From: Streptomyces collinus
Lineage (GTDB): Bacteria > Actinomycetota > Actinomycetes > Streptomycetales > Streptomycetaceae
DNA length: 64,000 nucleotides
Assembly: GCF_031348265.1 (NCBI RefSeq)
Contig: NZ_CP133771.1
Span: forward strand, 4,960,001 to 5,024,000
Reading direction: 5' to 3'
A program made the translations under genes and the position numbers. Positions within the stretch are counted from its first letter, which is position 1. Each line of letters opens with the position of its first letter. The notes below the pieces were generated by a model. The model worked only from the letters and a program-made list of their open reading frames with translations. It ran no database searches and was not told the DNA's origin. Of this stretch, positions 35,125 through 45,077 are shown piece by piece.

Positions 35125-35294
35125 TCGCCGGCCGCTAGTGGGCCGCGAGAGCGCCCGGCCGGTTCGTCAAGGCATATTCCGCGACGCCCGCCCCTGCCCC
35201 GGTGCCCTATGTCCGAAACGCGCACGTTTCCGGACCGAGCCCGGGCTGCCGGTCTCTGCCGGGGGTTTGTGTTTTCCCGGGAAAAGCGGTTTGC

Positions 35295-35324
35295 TTTCCG
35301 AGGTACTGCAGTACTGCATATAAC
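35295..35324 (+). promoter_or_regulatory. lsr2 promoter with overlapping palindromes
   Basis: A TATAAC -10 (35319-35324) follows TTTCCG (35295-35300) at 18 nt. Between them lie two overlapping perfect 12-bp palindromes, GTACTGCAGTAC (35303-35314) and TGCAGTACTGCA (35307-35318), a candidate operator. This is the most A+T-rich stretch in the 268-nt gap between the GNAT gene and lsr2, which otherwise holds no gene. Confidence 0.5.
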
Positions 35325-35392
35325 AGGGGACGGCGATACGGCGGACGCCGGCACTCCCCCGGCCCTTGAAGATATCGATGAAAGGAAATCCG

Positions 35393-35728
35393 GTGGCACA
35401 GAAGGTTCAGGTCCTTCTTGTCGACGACCTCGACGGTGGCGAGGCGGACGAGACCGTGACGTTCGCGCTGGACGGCAAGACGTACGAGATCGATCTCACC
35501 ACTGCCAATGCGGACAAGCTCCGTGGCCTTCTCGAGCCTTACGTGAAGGGCGGTCGGCGTACCGGAGGCCGTGCTTCGGGCGGGCGCGGAAAGGCGCGCG
35601 CCGCGTCGGGCGGCAGCCAGGACACCGCGGCGATCCGCGCCTGGGCGAAGGAGAACGGCTACGAGGTCAACGACCGCGGCCGTGTTCCCGCGACCATCCG
35701 CGAGGCTTACGAGAAGGCCAACGGCTGA
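35393..35728 (+). CDS. lsr2: Lsr2 nucleoid-associated xenogeneic silencer
   Basis: 111 residues. The N-terminal dimerisation domain is MAQKVQVLLVDDLDGGEADE ... VTFALDGKTYEIDLT. A flexible Gly/Arg linker follows, then the C-terminal DNA-binding domain with the AT-hook-like RGR at 95-97. Lsr2 binds A+T-rich (often horizontally acquired) DNA and silences it; in Streptomyces it represses specialised-metabolite clusters. GTG start with AAGGAA about 6 nt upstream. Its stop abuts the stop of the convergent neighbour (no gap). Confidence 0.96.
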   Translation: MAQKVQVLLVDDLDGGEADETVTFALDGKTYEIDLTTANADKLRGLLEPYVKGGRRTGGRASGGRGKARAASGGSQDTAAIRAWAKENGYEVNDRGRVPATIREAYEKANG

Positions 35729-36406
35729 TCAGCGGCACTGCCGACCCTGCGCACGCAAGGCCGGTGGCTGGGCGCCCGCGCGCCGCAGCCGGACCCGGTG
35801 ACATTGGGTGGCCACCGTGTTCACCAGCCGCACGAGACCGGGGGCGTTCCCACCCGCCCCCAGCGCCGACAGTGTCGGCAGCGAGGCCTCGACCTCGCAT
35901 CCCGGCTCGGGGGGCCGCAGCCACACGGCGGCCCCCTGGGAACCGGCCCGGCCCGGGCGGCCGGACGGCGGTGACGCGCCCCTGAGCGGTGCGTCCCCCT
36001 CCTCGCGAGGCGCCGGGCACGATGGCGCCGCCATGAGACCGCCCGCCCCGATCGCCCCGAGATCCAGCGGCAGGGACCCCCAGTCCAGCCACTCCAGCAG
36101 CCCGGGAAGCTCCTCCGCGCTGCCCGCGGCCACCAGGAACAGCATCCGGTCGCCGTGCAGGGCAACGGGAGAGCCCGGCACCAGGCGCCGCAGCGCCGCG
36201 TGCCCCGCCTCCGCCGGGACGTCCAGGACGTCGTAGCGCACCCCCACCACCAGCCGCAGCGGATCGCCGGGCACCGTCGGCCACCCCAGTTCGTTCTCGT
36301 ACCACCGCCGGACCTGACCGCTCGCGCCGGCCGCGTCGAGCGGCCGGCGGGGGAGCGGAAGGAACCGGGATGCGGACGCGATCACGGGGTGAGGGGCGCC
36401 GAACAT
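35729..36406 (-). CDS. conserved hypothetical protein, Streptomyces prim-pol-like
   Basis: 225 residues. The segment RRWYENELGWPTVPGDPLRL, then VRYDVLDVPAEAGHAALRRL and GDRMLFLVAAGSAEELPGLL, recalls the N-terminal part of Streptomyces proteins annotated as bifunctional DNA primase/polymerase-like. I see no catalytic acidic triad, so an enzymatic role is doubtful. The C-terminal third is Pro/Gly-rich and poorly structured. The start is uncertain because no ribosome site precedes this ATG and the frame is open further upstream. Convergent with lsr2 and divergent from clpC. Confidence 0.65.
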   Translation of the reverse strand: MFGAPHPVIASASRFLPLPRRPLDAAGASGQVRRWYENELGWPTVPGDPLRLVVGVRYDVLDVPAEAGHAALRRLVPGSPVALHGDRMLFLVAAGSAEELPGLLEWLDWGSLPLDLGAIGAGGLMAAPSCPAPREEGDAPLRGASPPSGRPGRAGSQGAAVWLRPPEPGCEVEASLPTLSALGAGGNAPGLVRLVNTVATQCHRVRLRRAGAQPPALRAQGRQCR

Positions 36407-36512
36407 GCCAAGTGCAACAGTCGGAAGGCCGTGCAAGTTACGCTGGGTCGCGCCGCAAGTGCGCAGAGTGGCGAATTGGGGGCGTGCGGGGGGCGCGGGG
36501 AGGCGCAAGGTT

Positions 36513-36526
36513 GTTCGCCCGTAGCG
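36513..36526 (+). promoter_or_regulatory. ClgR-type box 1 upstream of clpC
   Basis: Fits the ClgR operator GTTCGC-N5-GCG described for Streptomyces clp promoters (GTTCGC, CCGTA, GCG). It lies about 310 nt before the clpC ATG in a 430-nt non-coding stretch that holds only regulatory sequence. Confidence 0.5.
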
Positions 36527-36618
36527 GAGGGAACGGGGGCGCTCGGCATGGACTTCCGGTCCCCACGGGTAAGACATCCCTAGTGGGAGGGGGCGACACG
36601 CAGGAAAGGACGTCTCAC

Positions 36619-36635
36619 GTTCGCCATCGGCGTAC
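36619..36635 (+). promoter_or_regulatory. ClgR-type box 2 upstream of clpC
   Basis: GTTCGC-CATCG-GCG followed by TAC: a second, better dyad match to the ClgR operator, 106 nt after the first. Confidence 0.6.
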
Positions 36636-36836
36636 TGGCGAGTGGGGTATCTGCCTGGCCTGCGGGAACATCGTCTCGCACCATCGGGTTGGAGCAGATG
36701 TCGGCGTTCGGGGTCAGGAGGCCAAGGACGGTGTCGGCAGTTGGAATGAGCGGTCCCCGCTTGCGGGACTAAGCTGCGGAAGGACAGGGAGGGGAAGTTC
36801 CCCCCACTGCCTGACCGCTCTGAGGAGCGATTAACG

Positions 36837-39362
<2,526 letters not shown>

Positions 39363-39382
39363 GCGTCACGGCCGAGTGAAAG

Positions 39383-39416
39383 GGGCCGGTGCCTTCCGGG
39401 GCACCGGCCCCTTGTC
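39383..39416 (+). terminator. intrinsic terminator after clpC
   Basis: A perfect 12-bp stem, GGGGCCGGTGCC/GGCACCGGCCCC, with a TTCCGG loop and TTGT. It also serves as the end point for the convergent NACHT gene. Confidence 0.88.
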
Positions 39417-39427
39417 TCTGCCCGGCG

Positions 39428-42400
39428 TCAGATGCGGAAGACCTCGGCGGCGGGGAAGAGCTCGGCGTAGGGGTCGAGGGACTCCGCACTGTCGACCGGG
39501 GTGGCGACGCCCACGGTGCGCAGTCCGGGCAGGCGCGAGGCGAGGACCCGCAGCGCCTGCGGGGGCGGGGGAGTCGCGAGGAACTGGAGGTCCCGGACAC
39601 CGGGCAGTTCCGGCATGGCGTCGTGCGCGTACGCCTCGGGCTGCCCGTAGAGCGACAGCGTCGTGAGCGCGGGGAGACCGGCCACCTCGGACCAGTCCTC
39701 GGCACCGAGGTACTGCTCGCCGGACACGCCGAACGCGAGGGACTGGAGCGTGGGCCACCGGGTCAGGCCGCGCAGCCCCGTCGAGCGGATGGACCCCATC
39801 CCCAGGAAGAGACTCAGCAGGGGCGCCTCCACGGGGAGGACGTCGGTGAGGACGTCCCCCGGAAGACTCTGGGCGATGGAGAGCCGCGTCAGCAGCGCCA
39901 GCGACCCCAGCCCGGTGAGGTCGGCCCCGCGGTCGAAGACCGACAGGTCGGTGAGCGGCAGGTCCGCCAGGCTCGACAGGCCCACGGCGTCCGGGCAGCG
40001 CTGGAGCCGCAGGGAGCTCAGGGACCGGAACGCCCGGAGCTCCCCCAGATGCCCGAGGCCCGGGTTGTTCCGCAGGTGCAGCAGGCGGACCGCGGCGGGG
40101 TCGGGGACGCAGTCGATGAGCGCGGCCGCGGTGAGCGGGCCGTCGAACCGCAGCCTGTGCCAGGGGCGCATCAAGCTGAGCGCCGCCCTCTGCTCGGCCG
40201 ACTCGCAGACCAGGGAGAGGCCGTCCCGCTCCAGGTGGTCGAGCACCTCGATCGCATACTCGCGCGTGTCGAAGCGGCTCCAGGTGCCGGCCAGCTGGCG
40301 CCGTACGTCGAGATCCGGATGGTCGCGGAAGCGGCGCAGCACCGCCAGGGCGCCCTCGTCCTCCTCCGCCCCGAGGAGTGAGGCGGTGACGGCGACGCCG
40401 TGGGCCTCCTCGGCGGTCAGTCCCTCCGGCCCGGGCAGCAGCTCCAGGACCAGCAGGCCCGCCTCCGCGAGGGCCTTCGCCTCCTCCGTCGTACGCGGCG
40501 GCACCAGAGCCCCGGCCCGTTCCTCCACCTCGGCCCGCACCCCGGGATCCAGGGCCGCGGCGTGTTCGAGGCAGGCCAGGGCGAGGAGGGTCAGCCGCGG
40601 GGTGCCCTCGGCCAGCAGCCGGCGCAGCAGAGCGGCCCGTTCCCGGGGGCGGGCGTGCGCGACCGCCATGCGGATCACGTCCTCCCAGAGGCTGTCGCCC
40701 GCGTGCCCGGCGAGGACGTCCAGGTGGCCCTCCTCGACGGCGTACCGGGCGCCCAGGTAGTCCTGGAAGGTGCGGTGGACGAAGTCGACGACGCCCTCGC
40801 CGGGCCGGCGGAGCAGGCCGCTGCGGAGCAGGAGCGTGCGCAGCACCGCCTCGGCGTCACCCTGTCCCGACCCCGGCGCGACGACCGGCAGACAGCGGGC
40901 CACGATGCCCTCGGCCGTCTCCAGGTCCATCTCCGTGTTGCCGCTCAGCACCAGCGCGTAGGCGAGGCGCTGGAGCACCTCCAGCTGGGCCTCCTCGCCC
41001 AGCTCGACGCCGTCCACCGCGCCCATGCCCCGTTCCCGGTCCCGGCGCGCGAGCAGCATCGCGAGGGCGGCGTCGTACAGCTCCTTGCGGCCGGTGGGCA
41101 GATAGCCCCGCCGCTCCCGGTGCAGGGCGCAGATCAGACCGCACATCAGGGGGTTGGTGGCGAGGCGCGCCAGGTCCCGTTTGGTGCGCAGGGAGTCCAG
41201 GAGCTGTGTCTCGTACTCGGGCGCCTGCGCGGCCGCGTGCCAGCGGTGCACGAACGTCGCCACGTCGGCGCGGCGCATCGGGGTGAGGGTCAGTTCCCTG
41301 AAGCCCTCGGTGGCCAGCCAGTCCGGGCGTACGGCGGTGGGGCGTGAGGTGAGCAGCCAGTGGTTGCCGGGGAAGGCGTGGATCAGGGCGAGCAGCCAGT
41401 CGCGGGTGCGGTGCCGGTCGGCGGCGGGGATCTCGTCGAGGCCGTCGACCAGGACCAGCCCGCGCCCTTCGGCCAGGACGCGTTCCGCCCAGCCCTCCGG
41501 CGGGGTGAGGGGGCAGGCCACCGCCGTGAGGAAGGCCGCGGGGGCGGGGAGCGTGCCCGAGCGGACCAGGGTGCGCAGGGGGAGGACGAACGGGACGCGG
41601 GTCGCGTCCCGGGCGGCGGTCACCGCCAGCCACTGCACGAGCGTGGTCTTCCCGGAGCCGGCGTCGCCGCGCAGCATGACCCGGTCGTGGCTGCTGAGGG
41701 CCTCCTCCGCGGGCAGCCGGGCGGCGGCGGTGGCGGCGCCCGTGTGCTCGCCCGGCGGCGCGTCGGACACGCCGGTCTGCTCGCCGCTGGTCGCCTCAAG
41801 ACTGAGGTAGGCGACTTCCAGGGGCCAGCGGTCCGGGGAGTCCCGCAGGTCGATGCCGTAGATGGTGATGTGGTTGTGGCGCTCGGCGGCATACGGCCGG
41901 TAGCGGCGTTCGAAGGCGGCGTCGCGGGCGTACGGGCGGGGTGCGCGGGTGAGCAGCTCGTCGACCTTGGCGATCAGTTCCGCCTGGCCGCGGGTCTGCT
42001 CGACGAGGGAGCGGGCGACGAAGGTGGAGCGGCGGGTGAAGAACTCCAGGATGTTCAGGCACGCCCACTCGGTCGCGTAGTCCAGGAAGTGGCAGGCGTC
42101 CGCGGACAGACCGTCGGGGGCGGGGCCCGCGCGGTGCAGTCTCATGGCCAGCTCGCGGTGACCGAGGCGGACCGCCTGGACGTCGTCCATGTCGAGGTCG
42201 CCGAGGGCGAGGAGCCTGCGGGCCAGGGTGTCGGTGACCGCGATCCGCTCGTCGGCCGGGAAGGGCGGCTCGCCGGGGGATTCCACCGCCTGTGCCACGA
42301 GCTGCGCGGCGAGCTTGTGGACGTCCCGCTCGTCCAGGGTGCGTTTCTCGCCCCGGAAGGACACGAGAGCGGACAGGCGTACGGGCTTGTCGACCAGGCC

Positions 42401-42511
42401 CGCTCCCGGTCCGTCGGGGCGGAAGAGCTTCTTCAGCAGCGGGGTCACCAGTGCGGACGCCAGCTTGCCGCCGAGTACCGTCGGATCCAACCGCCTCACC
42501 CCCGTGATCAC
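39428..42511 (-). CDS. NACHT-type STAND NTPase with C-terminal leucine-rich repeats (NLR-like)
   Basis: 1027 residues in three parts. Residues 1-~200 are an N-terminal helical domain (LGGKLASALVTPLLKKLFRP, FLDYATEWACLNILEFFTRR). The NACHT ATPase follows: Walker A RGDAGSGKTT (281-290), Walker B GLVLVDGLDEI (351-361), sensor region WLLTSRP (385-391) and the winged-helix element FVHRTFQDYLGARY (577-590). From ~800 there are leucine-rich repeats (LGELRAFRSLSSLRLQRCPD, LADLPLTDLSVFDRGADLTG). This is the effector/switch/sensor plan of NOD-like receptors; bacterial NACHT proteins of this sort protect against phage (established for other members). No enzyme effector was recognised in the N-terminus. 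The start GTG lies inside an 11-bp inverted repeat; an in-frame GTG at 42499 is an alternative. Confidence 0.9.
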   Translation of the reverse strand: MITGVRRLDPTVLGGKLASALVTPLLKKLFRPDGPGAGLVDKPVRLSALVSFRGEKRTLDERDVHKLAAQLVAQAVESPGEPPFPADERIAVTDTLARRLLALGDLDMDDVQAVRLGHRELAMRLHRAGPAPDGLSADACHFLDYATEWACLNILEFFTRRSTFVARSLVEQTRGQAELIAKVDELLTRAPRPYARDAAFERRYRPYAAERHNHITIYGIDLRDSPDRWPLEVAYLSLEATSGEQTGVSDAPPGEHTGAATAAARLPAEEALSSHDRVMLRGDAGSGKTTLVQWLAVTAARDATRVPFVLPLRTLVRSGTLPAPAAFLTAVACPLTPPEGWAERVLAEGRGLVLVDGLDEIPAADRHRTRDWLLALIHAFPGNHWLLTSRPTAVRPDWLATEGFRELTLTPMRRADVATFVHRWHAAAQAPEYETQLLDSLRTKRDLARLATNPLMCGLICALHRERRGYLPTGRKELYDAALAMLLARRDRERGMGAVDGVELGEEAQLEVLQRLAYALVLSGNTEMDLETAEGIVARCLPVVAPGSGQGDAEAVLRTLLLRSGLLRRPGEGVVDFVHRTFQDYLGARYAVEEGHLDVLAGHAGDSLWEDVIRMAVAHARPRERAALLRRLLAEGTPRLTLLALACLEHAAALDPGVRAEVEERAGALVPPRTTEEAKALAEAGLLVLELLPGPEGLTAEEAHGVAVTASLLGAEEDEGALAVLRRFRDHPDLDVRRQLAGTWSRFDTREYAIEVLDHLERDGLSLVCESAEQRAALSLMRPWHRLRFDGPLTAAALIDCVPDPAAVRLLHLRNNPGLGHLGELRAFRSLSSLRLQRCPDAVGLSSLADLPLTDLSVFDRGADLTGLGSLALLTRLSIAQSLPGDVLTDVLPVEAPLLSLFLGMGSIRSTGLRGLTRWPTLQSLAFGVSGEQYLGAEDWSEVAGLPALTTLSLYGQPEAYAHDAMPELPGVRDLQFLATPPPPQALRVLASRLPGLRTVGVATPVDSAESLDPYAELFPAAEVFRI

Positions 42512-42526
42512 GTGAACGGGGGTGAG
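42495..42526. promoter_or_regulatory. inverted repeat over the NACHT gene start
   Basis: Perfect 11-bp arms CTCACCCCCGT and ACGGGGGTGAG with a 10-nt centre containing TCACGTGA and the GTG start. A TAGTCT -10-like hexamer (42530-42525, minus strand) places the transcript start inside one arm. Either an operator or an mRNA hairpin masking initiation. Confidence 0.65.
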
Positions 42527-42550
42527 ACTACTAGCAGTTGACCAGGCGGG

Positions 42551-43183
42551 TCAGGACAGCTGCCCGTCGTAGTCCGGCAGTTTGTACGTCTTCTCGGCGT
42601 GGCCGCCCGAGAGGTCGGTGCTGCTGTTGCCGATGTTCGCGATGATCGTGTAGCCCTTGCGTTCGATGTCGACGCGCTGGGCCGTCTTGTACTCGGCGAC
42701 GTTCTTGAAGAGGTCGATGAAGTTGCGGACGTAGAGCCCCGAGACCTGGTAGCCCGTCTGCTTCAGGTTGTACTGGGTGAACGAGGCGATGATGTCCGGC
42801 CGGGCGGTCACGAAGAAGAGGGCGACGCCGCGTTCCTGCGCGTATCTGGCGGCCGCCAGGACCGGCTTGTTGGCCGGTTGCGGGTAGCTGAAGCCGAAGT
42901 CCGTCTCCAGCGCGGTGTTGTCGATGTCGAGGACGATCGCCTGCTTCTCGCCCGGCTTCGCGGCCGCGATCCGCTGTTTCAGATAGGGCAGCGCCTGGTC
43001 CATCACGGCCTGGCAGTCCTTCTGCCAGGTGCCGTAGTCGACGTCCGCGGCTGCGGCCGTGGGGGCGGCCGCGGGGGCCCGGGTGGCGGTGGTGGCGTCG
43101 GCCGGTGCGGCCATCGCCAGGAGGGCTGCGGCCGATACGGCGGTCACTGATGCGCGGCGCAACCAGGGGCGTCGGGTCTGCAT
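42551..43183 (-). CDS. secreted HAD-superfamily acid phosphatase
   Basis: 210 residues with a Sec signal peptide (twin Arg near the start, hydrophobic core AVSAAALLAMAAPADA, cleavage about residue 30). The HAD motif I is IVLDIDNTALETD (nucleophile Asp86). Motif II is in FFVTARPD, and motif III/IV residues lie in IANIGNSSTDLSGGHAEKTY. This is the plant-type/class B acid phosphatase family (PF03767), which hydrolyses phosphomonoesters outside the cell. GAGAGGA precedes the ATG. Only 39 nt separate its stop from the NACHT start, but that gap holds the NACHT promoter-like element. Confidence 0.9.
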   Translation of the reverse strand: MQTRRPWLRRASVTAVSAAALLAMAAPADATTATRAPAAAPTAAAADVDYGTWQKDCQAVMDQALPYLKQRIAAAKPGEKQAIVLDIDNTALETDFGFSYPQPANKPVLAAARYAQERGVALFFVTARPDIIASFTQYNLKQTGYQVSGLYVRNFIDLFKNVAEYKTAQRVDIERKGYTIIANIGNSSTDLSGGHAEKTYKLPDYDGQLS

Positions 43184-43623
43184 GTCGTGGGGGTCCTCTC
43201 ACGTCCGTGACGCTGCCAACATGTCGTGTGCATGTTCGTGCGCGAGGGTGGCGCGAAGGGAACCGTAGGGTTACCGGGCGGTAGGCGCCTAGAGGCGTGC
43301 GCCACATTTCAGGAATGGCCGAAGAGTGCCCCCGGTGACATGCCGCACAGGCGATATGTCCGTTACTAGCTGGAATAGTGGATAACGGAACGGGAGAAAA
43401 GGGATTCTTGCCCCGCTGTGGGTGCGGAAGTGCGGGCCAGTGCCCTGATTCGTCCCGAATGACTGCTGTGTCAAGAGACTTAGAACACTGAACCAAATTA
43501 CTAACTAGCGTCGTAGATCACGCTTTTGGGTGTTTGTCGGGCCTCGGGTTACCAAGGGATGGCCACACGGCGAGCGACTGTGCGCCGGGTGGTTTTCTCC
43601 GTCCCCTTCCATACGAGGTTTCG
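43184..43623. other. 440-nt divergent intergenic region
   Basis: Non-coding stretch between the secreted phosphatase and the M23 peptidase genes. It is markedly more A+T-rich (about 43370-43530) than its surroundings and includes the palindrome TAGGCGCCTA (43282-43291). It should contain both promoters and a long leader for the peptidase mRNA. I looked for a c-di-AMP (ydaO) riboswitch and did not find a convincing one. Confidence 0.5.
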
Positions 43624-44337
43624 ATGTCCCAGCGCGTCACGTCCCGTTCTTCCCGTACGTCCCAGCTCCGCACCCGTGCGACCGTGCTGGCCGCCGGCCT
43701 TGGTGTCTCGGTCGCACTGGGAGCCGGGGTCGCGTCCGCCGCCGACACCACGGCCGCGTCCGGTGCCGCCAGTGCCGTCCAGGCGCAGGCCGCCGCCCAG
43801 GCCAAGGCCGCCAAGGCCGAGGCCGTGAAGGCCGAGAAGGCCGCCAAGGCCGCCGCCGCGAAGAAGGCCGCCGAGAAGAAGGCCGCTGTCGCGAAGGCGG
43901 CCGCCAAGAAGGCCGCGCCGTCCTGGGTCGACCCGGTGAAGAAGTACAAGCTCTCCGCGTCCTTCGCCCAGAACGGCGGCATGTGGCAGTCCACCCACAG
44001 CGGTCAGGACTTCGCCGTGCCGAGCGGCACCCAGGTCGTCGCCACCCACGGCGGCACCGTGGTCAAGGCCGGCGGCAACGGCGCCGGTGACGGTCCCGCG
44101 TACGGCAACGCCGTCGTGATCAAGCACGGCAACGGCACGTACTCCCAGTACGCCCACCTGTCGAAGGTCACGGTGCACGTCGGCCAGATCGTCAAGACCG
44201 GCCAGGAGATCGCCAAGTCCGGCAACACCGGCAACTCCAGCGGCCCGCACCTGCACTTCGAGATCCGCACGACCCCGAACTACGGCTCGGCGGTCGACCC
44301 GGTGAAGTTCCTGCGCGCCAAGGGCGTGACGGTCTGA
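43624..44337 (+). CDS. secreted M23-family cell-wall peptidase
   Basis: 237 residues. The signal peptide has a basic start and the core TVLAAGLGVSVALGAGVASA, with cleavage near residue 40. A Lys/Ala-rich coiled coil (52-98, KAAKAEAVKAEKAAKAAAAK) precedes the LytM domain. Zinc ligands are His125 and Asp129 in THSGQDFAVP and His211 of HLHFEI, with His209 as the likely catalytic base. It is probably a D,D-endopeptidase acting on peptidoglycan bridges during growth or germination. GAGG lies 6 nt before the ATG. Confidence 0.93.
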   Translation: MSQRVTSRSSRTSQLRTRATVLAAGLGVSVALGAGVASAADTTAASGAASAVQAQAAAQAKAAKAEAVKAEKAAKAAAAKKAAEKKAAVAKAAAKKAAPSWVDPVKKYKLSASFAQNGGMWQSTHSGQDFAVPSGTQVVATHGGTVVKAGGNGAGDGPAYGNAVVIKHGNGTYSQYAHLSKVTVHVGQIVKTGQEIAKSGNTGNSSGPHLHFEIRTTPNYGSAVDPVKFLRAKGVTV

Positions 44338-44358
44338 CCCGCCTGTGAGGCGCAGGCC

Positions 44359-44943
44359 CTAGGAGCCCCCGGCTCCCCGGTGGGCCTGGGCCACCAGGTC
44401 CGTGGCGACCTCGAGGACGGCTTTGTTCTTCTCCTCGGGGTCGTCTCCCATGTCCTGGAGCAGGAACATGCCGGCGTGCAGCGTGAAGATCGCGCTGGCG
44501 TAGCGGACCTGGTCGACCAGGGCGGCGTCCGGGTCGACGATGATGTCGCGCAGGCTGTGGATGCGCGCCTTGAAGGACTCGCCGATCCGCAGGTCCCGGA
44601 CCGTCGCCTGGTTCTCGTGCATGAAGCGGAACAACGGCGCCGCCTCGGCGAGCGCTGCGGCGTAGCGGCGGACGATCTCCTGCTTGGTGGCCAGGGTGTG
44701 CGGCTGCTGCCGGCCCCACTCGATCAGGTCCTCGATCGGCTGGGTGAGGTCCTCGAAGATGCTGACGAGGATCTCTTCCTTCGTCTTGAAGTGGTAGTAG
44801 AGCGCCGCTTTGGTGACCTCCAGGCACTCGGCGATCTCGCGCAGGGAGGTCTTCTCGTAGCCCTGCTCCGCGAAGAGTTCGAGGGCCACGTCCTGGATGC
44901 GCCGGCGGGTGTCCCCGCGGCGCCGCTGCCTGGTGCCGTCCAT
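44359..44943 (-). CDS. TetR-family transcriptional repressor
   Basis: 194 residues. The N-terminal TetR HTH is DTRRRIQDVALELFAEQGYE ... KTSLREIAECLEVTKAALYY HFKTKEEIL, followed by an all-helical ligand domain. Divergent from a DHA2-type exporter gene, with a long inverted repeat between them, so it very likely represses itself and the exporter until a toxic ligand binds. Start choice: ATG 44943 is 12 nt after AGGAGG; ATG 44955 abuts it. Confidence 0.92.
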   Translation of the reverse strand: MDGTRQRRRGDTRRRIQDVALELFAEQGYEKTSLREIAECLEVTKAALYYHFKTKEEILVSIFEDLTQPIEDLIEWGRQQPHTLATKQEIVRRYAAALAEAAPLFRFMHENQATVRDLRIGESFKARIHSLRDIIVDPDAALVDQVRYASAIFTLHAGMFLLQDMGDDPEEKNKAVLEVATDLVAQAHRGAGGS

Positions 44944-44982
44944 GGTGCCGCCCATCCTCCTACGTCCCCCGCTTTCCATAAA

Positions 44983-45052
44983 ACTTACTTGACGACCGGC
45001 TAGTTCCAGGTCTAGCTTCCGAGTGTAGTCACTAGCCGGTCGACAAGTAAGT
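44983..45052. promoter_or_regulatory. TetR operator: two 22-bp arms in inverted orientation
   Basis: Arms at 44983-45004 and 45031-45052 match at 21 of 22 positions (core ACTAGCCGGTCG / CGACCGGCTAGT). They flank a 26-nt spacer between the divergent TetR and MFS genes. Likely two repressor sites, one per promoter. Confidence 0.8.
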
Positions 45053-45077
45053 AGCGGTAGCTGGGGGAGTGGGAGCG

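Noticed and set aside
43480..43623. Possible c-di-AMP (ydaO) riboswitch before the M23 peptidase, suggested by disA in the window and by known Streptomyces wall-hydrolase leaders
   Set aside because: I could not find the conserved ydaO core elements in the leader.
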